Source: Bacillus sp. B-jedd (GTDB lineage: Bacteria; Bacillota; Bacilli; Bacillales; Cytobacillaceae). Taken from it: DNA of 64,000 nucleotides. The stretch spans positions 951,001 to 1,015,000 of the forward strand of contig NZ_CCXR01000001.1 in the NCBI RefSeq assembly GCF_000821085.1. Reading direction: 5' to 3'. The translations under genes were made by a program, and so were the position numbers. The notes under the pieces are model-generated. The model was not told the DNA's origin. It saw only the letters and a list, made by a program, of their open reading frames with translations, and made no database searches. Positions 41,828 through 51,252 of this stretch are shown here, piece by piece; positions within the stretch are counted from its first letter, which is position 1, and every line of letters starts with the position of its first letter.

Positions 41828-42313
41828 TTATATTCCCCTTCTTAAAATCTCTCCAGGAAGTCCATTGATTTCACAAATTTTCTCTGAAGTGAATCCATGT
41901 TTAAGTAGAATTTTTCTCGAAGGAATATTGTTTGGGTCAATAATTGCTTTTAATTTAATTATTTTTGCAGCCTTTGCCAAATCAATTAAATGGCTTGCGA
42001 TGGTATATCCATATCCCTTTCCCCAGTATTCAGATAACATCATATAACCAATTTCCGCTTCGTCAGGATCATTCTCATTCTCTATTAAATGCCCGAACCC
42101 AAAAAAGTCATTAGTTGGGTAGAGGGAAACTTTATATGAGCCAAATAGTTCTTGTTTTTGATTCCGCTCCAGGATTTTTTGATATTTTGCTTGAGCCTCG
42201 TCCAAAGGGAGCGCGCGCCCTGTGATATATACCATAACTTGTTCATCCGAAACTAATTTAAAGTAATCCGGAAAATCCTTCTCTTCAAATTTTTCAAAAG
42301 TTAATTTGTGCAT
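41828..42313 (-). CDS. GNAT family N-acetyltransferase
   Basis: 161 residues, RimJ/RimL-like: an L-T-F-E-K-F-E-E-K-D start, E-I-G-Y-M-M-L-S-E-Y-W-G-K-G-Y-G-Y-T-I (motif A, about 86-103) and N-I-P-S-R-K-I-L-L-K-H-G-F. Substrate unknown. GGAGG lies upstream of ATG 42313. Confidence 0.87.
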   Translation of the reverse strand: MHKLTFEKFEEKDFPDYFKLVSDEQVMVYITGRALPLDEAQAKYQKILERNQKQELFGSYKVSLYPTNDFFGFGHLIENENDPDEAEIGYMMLSEYWGKGYGYTIASHLIDLAKAAKIIKLKAIIDPNNIPSRKILLKHGFTSEKICEINGLPGEILRRGI

Positions 42314-42399
42314 TTTTTTCCTCCAACATCAGAAATCAGCTTATCGTACATTTAAATAATTATAGTCAATTAGTCGATAGTGTAAAGGATTGAATAAAA

Positions 42400-42996
42400 T
42401 TGGCCAAAAAAATACTGGTGAAATCAACCATTGCAGTAATGGTTCTTTTCCTCACTTTCGTATTTTATTCAGCTTATAGCATCTTGTCATTTAGCGGCAA
42501 AAATCAATTAGTTAAAACAGATGCAGCGGTGGTTCTAGGGGCGGCGGCCTGGAAGGGTGGCCCATCTCCTGTTCTTCGCGAGAGAATAAATCATGCTATC
42601 TGGCTTTATGAAAATGGATATGTAGAAAAAATAATTTTTACGGGAGGCAAGGGTGAAGGCGGTAAGGCTGCGGAGTCGGAGATTGCAAGGGAATATGCGA
42701 TTAAACTCCATGTAAATCCAGAAGATATCCTAATTGAAATAAAGTCAAAAATCACAGAAGAGAACTTAAAATACGCCTTTGAAATTGCGAGTGAGCAAAA
42801 TATAAAGACTTTTACGATTGTAAGCGATCCTTTGCATATGAAAAGAGCAATGGTAATGGCAAAAAACAACAGAATGGAAGCTTATTCATCTCCCACACAA
42901 ACTTCCGTTTATAAGACATGGAAAAGTAAAGCCCCCTTCTTTTTAAGGGAGCTATTTTACTATATCGGTTATATTTTCAGCTTGCCGTTTAGATAA
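42400..42996 (+). CDS. YdcF/SanA (DUF218, ElyC-like) membrane protein
   Basis: 198 residues. An N-terminal membrane helix, then a DUF218 domain: D-A-A-V-V-L-G-A-A-A-W-K-G-G-P-S-P-V-L-R-E-R, I-I-F-T-G-G-K-G-E-G-G and E-x-x-S-x-x-T-E-E-N-like segments. Family members influence cell-envelope integrity. Exact activity unknown. TTG 42400 start behind AAAGGA. Confidence 0.86.
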   Translation: MAKKILVKSTIAVMVLFLTFVFYSAYSILSFSGKNQLVKTDAAVVLGAAAWKGGPSPVLRERINHAIWLYENGYVEKIIFTGGKGEGGKAAESEIAREYAIKLHVNPEDILIEIKSKITEENLKYAFEIASEQNIKTFTIVSDPLHMKRAMVMAKNNRMEAYSSPTQTSVYKTWKSKAPFFLRELFYYIGYIFSLPFR

Positions 42997-43002
42997 TTTA
43001 GT

Positions 43003-43569
43003 TTAGTTATAAACAGTAATTTCCGGCCAGATAGACTTCCAGTTCTTTTGCAAAATCCGTTCTTTATAAATGGCTTTCCGTTCTGCGGTTTCTGCAAAAA
43101 AAGCGGTTGGCTTCAATCTTAAACGAATAACATCCTCGATTCCGCAAGGCGCTGTCAAAATAACTTGATCCTGACGGTCTAATTTCACTCCTAGTGCGGT
43201 CGCTGTTTCAGGGAATTTGGATATCGCATCAACGGATGATGCGTAGGGAGGGATGTGATTGGCAAAATGCATCCTCGCTTCATTTTTTACAGACCAAGGG
43301 ACTCCGGGCAGTAAGGATTTCAGTTTTTCTTCATGAATTTTTTCAGTTGCTTCTTTTAAGTCGTCTTGATCAAAATAAATGACATCCACATCAGGTATGG
43401 AAGTTCTAACGTAAAAACCATGTATAGTATCCCAGATTTTTGAACGGACAAAGCCGGCGCAAATCCACCAATCCGGTAAATCAAGCGTTTTTGCAGCTCT
43501 TAGTATTTCCATCATCACCTTGTCCGCCCGAATGATTTCGATTATGTCCTTTTCAGTATTAATCACTGA
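43003..43569 (-). CDS. Nucleotidyltransferase family protein (DUF925/COG3575)
   Basis: 188 residues. W-W-I-C-A-G-F-V-R-S-K-I-W-D and S-I-P-D-V-D-V-I-Y-F-D (the nucleotidyltransferase-like acidic pair), then D-A-I-S-x-F-P-E-T-A-T-A-L-G-V. Function unproven. The start is GTG 43569, 7 nt after GGAGGG, overlapping the end of the upstream kinase-like gene by 11 nt, so the two are co-expressed. Confidence 0.85.
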   Translation of the reverse strand, partial: SVINTEKDIIEIIRADKVMMEILRAAKTLDLPDWWICAGFVRSKIWDTIHGFYVRTSIPDVDVIYFDQDDLKEATEKIHEEKLKSLLPGVPWSVKNEARMHFANHIPPYASSVDAISKFPETATALGVKLDRQDQVILTAPCGIEDVIRLRLKPTAFFAETAERKAIYKERILQKNWKSIWPEITVYN

Positions 43570-44143
43570 GTGGCCCTCCGATTTCGTTTGCAATACGTAT
43601 AATCCCTTGAATTACTTTCTCTACATCCTCGTTATCTTTTACCACGAATAAATGGTCAGCTTCTTCTTCATCCGGGTCGGTAAAGCCTTGGTCAAATGAT
43701 TCTTCCTGCTGTCGGGCCAAAATATCTTTAAAACTAGTAGAAGGTCCTCGGAAAATATTAGGATTACGAGTTGTTTCCGCGACCCGCGCTTCTAGTACAG
43801 CGTCATGAATATCAAAATGAACAAGAATGCGGATAAATTGATCCTTAGGAAAAAGTTCTTCAAGAAGTTGGGATCGGCCTTTTATGTTTCTATTCGAGTT
43901 ACTGATAATAAGGTGGAATCTGGTGTTCTCTTTTGCATAATCAACAATCAGCTTAGAGATTGAATGTTTTAGAATGTTCGGACCTCTTTGGGGCTGCAGA
44001 TTTTTGTAGTGAGTGTTGATGAAGGCTGCATGGTTATCCTGGTCAATAACTAGGGAGTCTTTCATCCGTTGTTCCAGAGCATAGGCAAAAGTGGTTTTAC
44101 CGCTGTGGGTTTTTCCAACTGTCATGATAACAAGCCTTTTCAT
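43559..44143 (-). CDS. P-loop ATPase/kinase-like protein (AAA_33 type)
   Basis: 194 residues. Walker A G-K-T-H-S-G-K-T-T-F is near residue 10, then D-Q-D-N-H as a second acidic motif, and an R-V-A-E-T-T-R-N lid-like segment. Like small Zeta-toxin/kinase-fold proteins. Substrate unknown. First gene of a two-gene operon with the nucleotidyltransferase-like gene. Confidence 0.78.
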   Translation of the reverse strand: MKRLVIMTVGKTHSGKTTFAYALEQRMKDSLVIDQDNHAAFINTHYKNLQPQRGPNILKHSISKLIVDYAKENTRFHLIISNSNRNIKGRSQLLEELFPKDQFIRILVHFDIHDAVLEARVAETTRNPNIFRGPSTSFKDILARQQEESFDQGFTDPDEEEADHLFVVKDNEDVEKVIQGIIRIANEIGGPLSD

Positions 44144-44206
44144 GCAAACACTCCTTTTTAGAGACTGTAATTATATTAATAAAACCCCAACTAGCCGATG
44201 CCTCTA

Positions 44207-44821
44207 CTATTCTGCTTCCTTAAGCAATTTAATCACGTTAACGATTTTCTCATTCTCACCTGGATCAATGGACACGAGCTTCGTGTTTTGAATCATATCT
44301 TTGTAGAATTGCTCACCGGCTGGGTATTGGCCATCCCATCGCAAAGGAACATTATATATATTTATCGTGCCGTCTCCGTTGCCGCTATAGGTTACTGAGC
44401 CGTCCACTAATCGAGAGCCAGATAGCTGGATAACCTTTTCTGGATAACTCACACTGGTCTCATCTCCAGGATTCAATGGAGTGCCGGCTGATATATGTCG
44501 TACATACAATCCGTTAATATCTTGGTTTGCGCCAAGCTGCAGCCAAACCCGGGCATATTCAATATCATCAGCTGAATACTTGGATAGTGTACCTTTGTTG
44601 GAGTCTGCATGATCTGTGGTTGTTGTTTGTTCCGAACTATTGGAGGCTTGCTCGTTATCAGTATCGGTTGAAGAATCATCATTTGTACTTTGTAAGGTAA
44701 TATCAGGTTTTGACTCGTTTTTTGCTGCCGGTTTATCACTTGATGAATGACTGCATGCTGACGTTCCGGCCAATGAAACTGCTAATAATGAAGAAACTAA
44801 AAAAACTTTACTCTTTTTCAC
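44207..44821 (-). CDS. Secreted protein / lipoprotein with Ser-Thr-Asp-rich linker
   Basis: 204 residues. The signal peptide ends in L-A-G-T-S-A-C, a possible lipobox. A roughly 65-residue low-complexity linker (S/T/D/N/E) follows, then a C-terminal domain with W-L-Q-L-G-A-N-Q-D-I-N-G-L-Y-V-R and D-M-I-Q-N-T-K-L-V. Surface-exposed. No known domain recognised. Confidence 0.72.
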   Translation of the reverse strand: MKKSKVFLVSSLLAVSLAGTSACSHSSSDKPAAKNESKPDITLQSTNDDSSTDTDNEQASNSSEQTTTTDHADSNKGTLSKYSADDIEYARVWLQLGANQDINGLYVRHISAGTPLNPGDETSVSYPEKVIQLSGSRLVDGSVTYSGNGDGTINIYNVPLRWDGQYPAGEQFYKDMIQNTKLVSIDPGENEKIVNVIKLLKEAE

Positions 44822-44870
44822 TTTTCCAACTCTCCAATCTTTGAAAGCACCTGCTGCATCCCTTATACAT

Positions 44871-45370
44871 AACCAAGATTAACACGAAATAGGTCAATTT
44901 TCATAAAAATTAATGCATTCTTACTTAATATGATTCACTATCATGATTACTAAATACAAAAAGAATTTAACCTGGGAATTGAACTAAGAACCGATATGAA
45001 TCATAAGGGTAAAAAGAAATTCCCGTTGGCTACCTGAGATTTAATAATGCTGAAGAAATTGCCATTAGGAATCTAAAGGGTGGGCGGGACATCTAATCAA
45101 GAAGGGTGCTTGCTGTACGCTGAAGATGATCCAAATACGGAAAGAAACAGCGGTTGATTCATGCAAAACTGAATTTTACGAAGAATGCAAAGGGTCCTCA
45201 AATTTTGTATGGGAGGAACTTCTTGCAGAAGCCTACAGCCCCCTATTCATTTGGTTATATGTATTTATCCTTTATTAGTAAAAAAGTTTCAAAAGTTTAT
45301 CAAGAGGAACATTATTGGGTTGAAAACAATTTTTGAATATCACCTCAGAAATGTACATATTCTAAAAAGG
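44871..45370 (+). pseudogene. Gene-poor stretch with decayed coding sequence
   Basis: Protein-like strings appear in different frames with stops between: I-P-V-G-Y-L-R-F-N-N-A-E-E-I-A-I-R-N (about 45020), E-G-C-L-L-Y-A-E-D-D-P-N-T-E-R (about 45105) and R-L-I-H-A-K-L-N-F-T-K-N-A-K-G-P (about 45152). In order they read like pieces of one protein that has lost its frame. Family not recognised. The word AACCAAGATTAACACGAA at 44871-44888 is shared with the repeat at 53663. Confidence 0.35.
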
Positions 45371-45380
45371 GGTGAAATAG

Positions 45381-46202
45381 GTGAATAAATACTTTATGTT
45401 ATTTGTAGTTTTATTAATAGTGCTTGGCTTATTATTATTTTCGGTTAATACTGAGAACACAGCCACAAATGCATCTGCAACTGACTTGACTAAAGCGACG
45501 TCCAAAGTAAATGATATTCAAACGGAAAACATAGTAATGATGGAAATTCTAAAAAGGGGATTAAGGGATTATAATGAGGTTGTCGATGCAGTAGCGAATC
45601 ATTTGGAAACTAGGGTGTCTATCGAGGTTTATACTGTTCTCAAAGGGGACGATAAATCCGCTTCAATGAAAGCTATTGAAATAAAAGAAAAAGCAATTCA
45701 AATTATTACGAATAACAAAAGTATTAAAATCCCGAAAGACCGTTATTTCATTTACGTTTATGATCATAATGGGGATGATTTGATTGAAAGTGAGTATGAT
45801 GATGCCCTAATACCCGAAATACATTCGTTTGGAAAAAAGCTTACTAATAAAATTCCTAGGGATTATTCTAAAGCTATGGCTTTGAAAAATGGAGATATAA
45901 CTCCAACCAGCATCACTAAAAAGCAACGTGACAAAATAGAGCGATTTATGGAAAATGTAAAAAATAAGAAACCGGATTTTATACGATTTACCCAATTTAC
46001 TTCCTTTGGTCACGCTGTGATAACTGAGTATCAATTTAATGGGAAACTAATTTACTATCGTTCCGATAGTTCCAGGGATAAGTTAGGGCAATTAAGAAAA
46101 GGAAAATCAGATGTATATGAAGACTACTGCAAGCAACTTGTACCTGATTCCATCAAGTCTTACTTAACAAATTGTTTAAAGAGTAAGACAATTGAGTTTT
46201 AA
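45381..46202 (+). CDS. DUF4362-like secreted/membrane-anchored protein
   Basis: 273 residues. N-terminal hydrophobic anchor (about 5-23), a middle helical/beta segment and a C-terminal domain whose pattern N-G-D-I-x-P...F-M-E-N-V-K-N-K-K-P-D-F-I-R-F-T-Q-F and D-S-S-R-D-K-L-G fits DUF4362. Role unknown. GTG 45381 start behind AAAGGGGTG. AT-rich codon use, like the rest of 44-54 kb. Confidence 0.65.
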   Translation: MNKYFMLFVVLLIVLGLLLFSVNTENTATNASATDLTKATSKVNDIQTENIVMMEILKRGLRDYNEVVDAVANHLETRVSIEVYTVLKGDDKSASMKAIEIKEKAIQIITNNKSIKIPKDRYFIYVYDHNGDDLIESEYDDALIPEIHSFGKKLTNKIPRDYSKAMALKNGDITPTSITKKQRDKIERFMENVKNKKPDFIRFTQFTSFGHAVITEYQFNGKLIYYRSDSSRDKLGQLRKGKSDVYEDYCKQLVPDSIKSYLTNCLKSKTIEF

Positions 46203-46307
46203 AAATTTCTTGTTCTTCTATTTTATTTTACTAAATTTTTATATCTGTTGTTATCAAATAAAAAAATATTATTTCTAAAGCTGAAAACATAATTCGTCAT
46301 TTTAATA

Positions 46308-46751
46308 TTAGTCTTGTAATTCAACATAAACTGTATCAGTAGGTTGACCTTTACTGTATAGTTTTAAATAGAATTCAGCTTTATTATTTGTACCATCAAC
46401 AAAAGGACGAGCATCATCCGCTGGAAAACAATATTTGGTGGTTATCCCTGTTGTACCACCACCAATGTTATGACTTATAACAAAAGAATCAACAGCATCG
46501 CCATCACCATTATCCGACATAATTATTACTGTTACAAGATTATTTGCATTAACTCCGTTTATACAAAGCCTAATATCGCCACCGCCAGATTCTACTATAT
46601 GTGATCTAACTCCTATTTCGGTGGCAGTATAATAGCCACTTAAAATTGTTTGCCACCCAGCGGTCATGGGACTGATTTCAGCTTGGGTAACATTAGGTGT
46701 TAAAAATAAAGCTAAAACAAAAGACAAGAATATGTTTATTGTTTTTTTCAT
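46308..46751 (-). CDS. Small secreted protein, unknown
   Basis: 147 residues. A classic Sec signal peptide with cleavage near T-Q-A-E, then a beta-rich mature part with Gly/Asp-rich turns (S-G-G-G-D-I-R-L-C-I-N-G; D-N-G-D-G-D-A-V-D; G-G-G-T-T-G) and two cysteines that may pair. No domain recognised. AAAGGAGG precedes ATG 46751. Confidence 0.7.
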   Translation of the reverse strand: MKKTINIFLSFVLALFLTPNVTQAEISPMTAGWQTILSGYYTATEIGVRSHIVESGGGDIRLCINGVNANNLVTVIIMSDNGDGDAVDSFVISHNIGGGTTGITTKYCFPADDARPFVDGTNNKAEFYLKLYSKGQPTDTVYVELQD

Positions 46752-47114
46752 ATCAAATCCTCCTTTTTATTGTTGTACTCTTAAGTTCTAGACCGATACA
46801 GGAAAAACCTCCATCATTTTAACAATTTTTGAATATTTTTCCTCATTAAATAGATTAGATAGGATATATTTAATTTAACCTAGCTTGAAATATTGTACTT
46901 AAACACAAGAGGGCTTCTGTGGAGTGATTGCTCTTATACTTTATCATGCTTCTAGGGTTTAATTTAAAATGCTACCGGCTCCAAAGGGGACAGTATTATA
47001 GATTAGAATAGTCTAGTAATAAGATATTAGGATTTTCCATAATTGCTTGTGCAATTCCTAATCGATTGATCTATAGGGGGATGCTATTCAATTGATAAGA
47101 AGATTGAGAGAATT

Positions 47115-47327
47115 ATTATTCGTATAATATAAATTAACATGAAACTGCAAAGAACAGAAAGCGCCTAAAACCCTTGGTATAAAAGGGATTAGGCGCTTTT
47201 GTTTTGTTTCATGATCTGGGGGAAACCGAGATTATTACAGGAAAATCCTGTGCTATTATTGGTTTCTTGCTAAATTTTAGGACGAAAAACAAAAAACTGT
47301 TGGATTAAAATTAAAGTCCCATAGAGT
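47115..47327 (+). repeat. Direct repeat A with internal long hairpin
   Basis: About 213 nt similar throughout to 53663-53879. Shared blocks include TTATTCGTATAATAT, AGAAAGCGCCTAAAACCCTT, GGAAAAT.CTGTG and AAATTAAAGT. Inside, AAAGCGCCTAA...TTAGGCGCTTTT forms a terminator-like hairpin (47159-47201). The rest of the 930-nt gap 46752-47686 shows no gene I can support. Confidence 0.65.
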
Positions 47328-47686
47328 ATCTTTCCTCCTAATATTTCAATGTTGGAGATAAGGTGGAACGGGGAAAGAGCATGAGAATAAGGGGTGAACA
47401 AGTCTTCGAGTGCAAAGACCAATAAATTCTTTAAAGGAAGACCTAAGAAAAGATTAGGCTAAACCAAAATAGGTGTTACCCTAATTTGTATTCAGGTCAC
47501 AGCACCATGGTAGGTATCTAATCATGGTTTCAGGGAGAAATATGAAAAAATGAAAATCAATTAGTAATTAACCACTAAGATTTTGCGGCAACTTTCACAA
47601 TAGTTAATAAATTCAAATTTGTTATAATATATTTAATATCAAAGTTAACACTAAATTATACCTTTCATAAAAGTAGGTGGTCCCGG

Positions 47687-48559
47687 ATGTCCATTATAGA
47701 AATTAAGAACCTTACTAAATACTATAAAAAACACATTGTATTAGATAAGATTAATTTAACAATTAACAATCCTGGTATTTATGCGTTAGTGGGACCTAAC
47801 GGAACAGGGAAAACTACTTTTTTAAATACTATAACAAATATTATTTCAGCCTCATCAGGAAGCATTAAAATACTCAACAAATGCAACAAAGATTATTCTA
47901 TTTTTAAAGAAGTTTCCTATCTGCAAGATAATTCTATACTTTTTGATTATCTTAATGGTTATGATCATTTAAAATATATATGTGATGTACATAAAATAGA
48001 AAAAAAACGTATTCAGGAAGTAACGACCTATGTTGGGATGGAAAATTATTTAAAGAAAACTGTTCGGAATTATTCTTTAGGAATGAAACAACATCTCTTA
48101 CTCGCCATGTCCATTATAAACAACCCTAGACTTTTATTGCTAGATGAACCATTAAATGGTTTAGATCCAACTAGTGCAATTCTAATAAGAAAGATTTTAT
48201 TGGAATTAGCAGGAAAAGGGACAACTATAATTCTTTCTTCACATAACTTAGCAGAAATTGACCGTATAACAAAGCAAATATTATTTATGAAAAACGGAAG
48301 TATCATTTGGGAAGATATGTCAATACACGAAAAGACTTTTTATCATATTACTACTTCTGATCCAGAATTAGCCTGGAAAGTTCTAATAGATGAACGATAT
48401 AAATTAGAAAGAAATGATAGACATATTAAACTCGAATTAAACAATCAGAGTATTCAGCCAGTTTTTACCTTACTAAATGATAATAAAGTTGACATATTAG
48501 ACATACAGAAAGAAATTGCCGGGTCGGAAAAGAGATATGAAAAATTATTTGAAGTGTGA
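47687..48559 (+). CDS. ABC transporter ATP-binding protein (ABC-2 exporter type)
   Basis: 290 residues. Walker A G-P-N-G-T-G-K-T-T is near residue 37, signature Y-S-L-G-M-K-Q-H (GMKQ form), and Walker B L-L-L-D-E-P-L-N-G-L-D. About 90 C-terminal residues follow the H-loop S-S-H-N. This is the ATPase type paired with ABC-2 permeases in lipid, antibiotic or bacteriocin-immunity exporters. Two permease genes follow. AT-rich codon use. The start is ATG 47687 behind AGGTGG. Confidence 0.9.
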   Translation: MSIIEIKNLTKYYKKHIVLDKINLTINNPGIYALVGPNGTGKTTFLNTITNIISASSGSIKILNKCNKDYSIFKEVSYLQDNSILFDYLNGYDHLKYICDVHKIEKKRIQEVTTYVGMENYLKKTVRNYSLGMKQHLLLAMSIINNPRLLLLDEPLNGLDPTSAILIRKILLELAGKGTTIILSSHNLAEIDRITKQILFMKNGSIIWEDMSIHEKTFYHITTSDPELAWKVLIDERYKLERNDRHIKLELNNQSIQPVFTLLNDNKVDILDIQKEIAGSEKRYEKLFEV

Positions 48560-48569
48560 GGTATTGGGA

Positions 48570-49664
48570 ATGAAACTCTTACAATTTGAGTTTAAAAAAA
48601 TTGTTCGTTCAAGAGTTTTCCTAATTTTCCTTCTTACTTCCATATTATTTATTTGTGGCTTATTTACACGGAATATTATTCAACAAGATAGAATTCAAGC
48701 AAAAAAGATTGAATATTTTTCTAAATTTTCATCTGCTGTATTCACTCAAAATGAAGGAGACAGACTTGCATTAGAAAATGAGGCAAACCCCGATATAGAA
48801 GCTAGAATAAAAACAGGCGATTTACTCTATAGTCAACTAAAACAACTCCTCCAAGCTATTGATGAGAAAAAGTGGAAAGAAGAATTAATATTTGAAATTA
48901 AAGTATACCAATTAGCGATGGACTATCAAGAACTAAAAGGTACTTTTCCGCTAAACAAAAAGGATATGCAGCTAGGGATTAAAATAAATCAGAAACTTCT
49001 TGAGCGAAATTTACCAAAAGAAGATCTCGACTTATCTATTCAGCCTCCCATCTTTATGAAAAAAATTGTAACAATGCTTTTGAATATTGCAGGATTTACG
49101 CTTCTCCTACTTGTATTGGGAAACCAAATTACAAAGGACTTTGAAGATCGGACAATCCATCTAGTATATGGGTTGCCCATCTCCCGAGGACGCTATGTGA
49201 TGATAAAGTTTCTCAGTTTATTTATTTCCGGTTTCGTATGGTTGGCCCTAGTTTTAGCAGCATCGTATATCCTTCCAAACTTTGTAGCCGAAACAGTTAA
49301 AGGAAATTCATTTAATTATCCTCTTCTTACAGATACAGCAAAGATTATAAGTATTAGCTTATATCTGAAGCAAGCCTTTTTATACAGTTTATGCTTTATT
49401 GCATTTTCAATTTCTGTTCTGACTTTTCTTGGATTTCTATTAAGAAGTACTATACTTACTTCTATTGTTACAATATTAATTTTTATCGGTGGATTGATTG
49501 TAACCAAAAATAGTCCGACAAGTATTCTAAATCCTTTTACTCTGGAAAATATCAACTCTTCTATTGTGCACATGGAAGTTTCCCAGAATGGAATTATTTT
49601 AACAATTGGATATAGTCTTCTACTACTATTTATGACATTAGGAATCAATAAGCGAGGGTTATAG
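48570..49664 (+). CDS. ABC-2 type permease, first subunit
   Basis: 364 residues. The first helix (about 15-32) is followed by a roughly 145-residue hydrophilic, probably external domain and then a bundle of five more helices, the usual ABC-2 membrane layout. The short A-T-P-dependent coupling stretch L-V-Y-G-L-P-I-S-R-G-R is seen. ATG 48570 behind GAGG, 11 nt after the ATPase stop. The frame open from 48516 is rejected. The next gene starts 2 nt after its stop. Confidence 0.85.
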   Translation: MKLLQFEFKKIVRSRVFLIFLLTSILFICGLFTRNIIQQDRIQAKKIEYFSKFSSAVFTQNEGDRLALENEANPDIEARIKTGDLLYSQLKQLLQAIDEKKWKEELIFEIKVYQLAMDYQELKGTFPLNKKDMQLGIKINQKLLERNLPKEDLDLSIQPPIFMKKIVTMLLNIAGFTLLLLVLGNQITKDFEDRTIHLVYGLPISRGRYVMIKFLSLFISGFVWLALVLAASYILPNFVAETVKGNSFNYPLLTDTAKIISISLYLKQAFLYSLCFIAFSISVLTFLGFLLRSTILTSIVTILIFIGGLIVTKNSPTSILNPFTLENINSSIVHMEVSQNGIILTIGYSLLLLFMTLGINKRGL

Positions 49665-49665
49665 C

Positions 49666-50955
49666 ATGAAACAGATCTTTCTTTTCGAATGTAAAAAAAC
49701 ATTAAAGAAAACAGGAACATGGACAGCTTGTTTATTAACTGTATTGTCTGTAATCGGATTATATTTTTTCAACAATTCAGTTGTCCAAGATATTCGTCAA
49801 GGAAAAACTGCTCGCCTAGAAAATAACATCGTTTCATTTAAAAAGTTTAAAAATGATGCCGAAAGAGAAAAAGAGAAAATTGAAAAAACAGGGGAAAATG
49901 CAACTATAGAAGCCAGGGAAATGGAAATTCAACATTTTCAGGAAAAGTTGGAAATATACCAAAAAATGAAAATGAATTTTGCTAATGATAATTGGAAAGA
50001 TATTTATCAAGAATATATAAATACTATACAACCATCCTTGCTACAGCACTCTCTTAACTCTCCGATTTCCATTGAAGAACAACCTATTTCCTGGTTTACA
50101 TTACGTGCAACTCTTGCAGAAATGGAAGAAATAAAAAAAAGAAATGTTGAACCCTTTATCCAAAATACTATCTACACACCATATCTTTCAACTATTTATG
50201 ATGAGTTTACAGGCAGCAGCATTAAAAAATGGGAAGCAGATACAAGAAGATATGGGGTTTCAGGATTGTACTTCTTATATGAAATTATTCAATATTTATA
50301 TATTCCCACAATAATTCTTTTAGGCTGTTTTATTTTTGGAAATAATATTTCTTCTGAACGTGGATACAAGAATAGGAGTATAAATTTTTACTATGTACAA
50401 CCTATCTCGTTAAAAAAACTATTTATAGCAAAATATTTTAGTGGATTATTTTATACCGTTTGCTTTGTCTTAATCATGTTAAGCATTCCTTTCATGTGTG
50501 GTCTTGTTACACATGGTTTAGGCGATGCAAATTATCCAGTTTTAGTTTATGACGGAGGTGTTGCTAATTCATTTGGACAAGAATTTGCTGTTTTAAATCC
50601 AACTAACGATCAATTTCATTTTATAGGTTTAGGAAGTTATATAGGACAATCTATACTTTTATCTATTGCCTTAGTAACTTTTTTATATACTTTATACTTC
50701 CTACTTTCATTGGTATTAAAAAATCAAAATGTAACAATTATTCTTTTACTAATTGTCACATTTATTGGAATGAAAATCGCTATTCCATTTAATCCATTTA
50801 CATATATAGACGTCCATAAAGTATTGACAAAAGAACTAGCAACCTTAAACTTCGACCAAGGAATTAACCTGGTAAACGGATTGCTCTCACTACTTACTAT
50901 TAGCAACATTTTGATCTTCATCTTATTCAAACTATTTAATCGAGTTCGAGCATAG
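49666..50955 (+). CDS. ABC-2 type permease, second subunit
   Basis: 429 residues with the same plan as the first permease: one N-terminal helix, a long Lys/Glu-rich external segment (about 40-195) with coiled-coil character, then five helices and the coupling stretch F-Y-Y-V-Q-P-I-S-L-K-K. It presumably forms a heterodimer with the first permease. No precursor peptide or immunity gene is seen nearby, so the exported substrate is unknown. Confidence 0.85.
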   Translation: MKQIFLFECKKTLKKTGTWTACLLTVLSVIGLYFFNNSVVQDIRQGKTARLENNIVSFKKFKNDAEREKEKIEKTGENATIEAREMEIQHFQEKLEIYQKMKMNFANDNWKDIYQEYINTIQPSLLQHSLNSPISIEEQPISWFTLRATLAEMEEIKKRNVEPFIQNTIYTPYLSTIYDEFTGSSIKKWEADTRRYGVSGLYFLYEIIQYLYIPTIILLGCFIFGNNISSERGYKNRSINFYYVQPISLKKLFIAKYFSGLFYTVCFVLIMLSIPFMCGLVTHGLGDANYPVLVYDGGVANSFGQEFAVLNPTNDQFHFIGLGSYIGQSILLSIALVTFLYTLYFLLSLVLKNQNVTIILLLIVTFIGMKIAIPFNPFTYIDVHKVLTKELATLNFDQGINLVNGLLSLLTISNILIFILFKLFNRVRA

Positions 50956-50989
50956 TGCAATACTCGTCACTTATAAGACGTTTCCTCTA

Positions 50990-51185
50990 TTTAGCAACTA
51001 TGAGTCTGGTAATGAACAACCCGGAATTTAAAGCCCTCCACTCGAATAATGTAAAGGTCAAGAAAATGAAAAAAATGAAATCTATTGAAGCTGATCGGGA
51101 AGTTAGCTAGGATCTTTGTAGGGATAGCGCGAAAAAACGAAGCATATTGTGCCAAGAAGGTCCAGCCGTTAACTGAGTTGGCAGC
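50990..51185 (+). pseudogene. IS110-family transposase, 3' remnant with frameshift
   Basis: The first frame reads V-M-N-N-P-E-F-K-A-L-H-S-N-N-V-K-V-K-K-M-K-K-M-K-S-I, then shifts and continues I-F-V-G-I-A-R-K-N-E-A-Y-C-A-K-K-V-Q-P-L-T-E-L-A-A and stops at 51185. This is the C-terminal end of IS110-type transposases (Transposase_20). The catalytic N-terminal DEDD part is missing, so it is inactive. Confidence 0.65.
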
Positions 51186-51252
51186 GTAGTTCAATTCACT
51201 TTTACTCAAAGAGAATCATTACCCCTTATATTTTTAAAGATCGAGTGTTGGC

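Noticed and set aside
45154-45336. 60-codon gene
   Set aside because: Only one piece of a sequence decayed over several frames, and no ribosome site is present.
46752-47686. Small peptide genes such as a 14-codon frame at 47380 that might feed the ABC exporter
   Set aside because: Too short and not peptide-like, with no leader or cleavage pattern. Nothing supportable.
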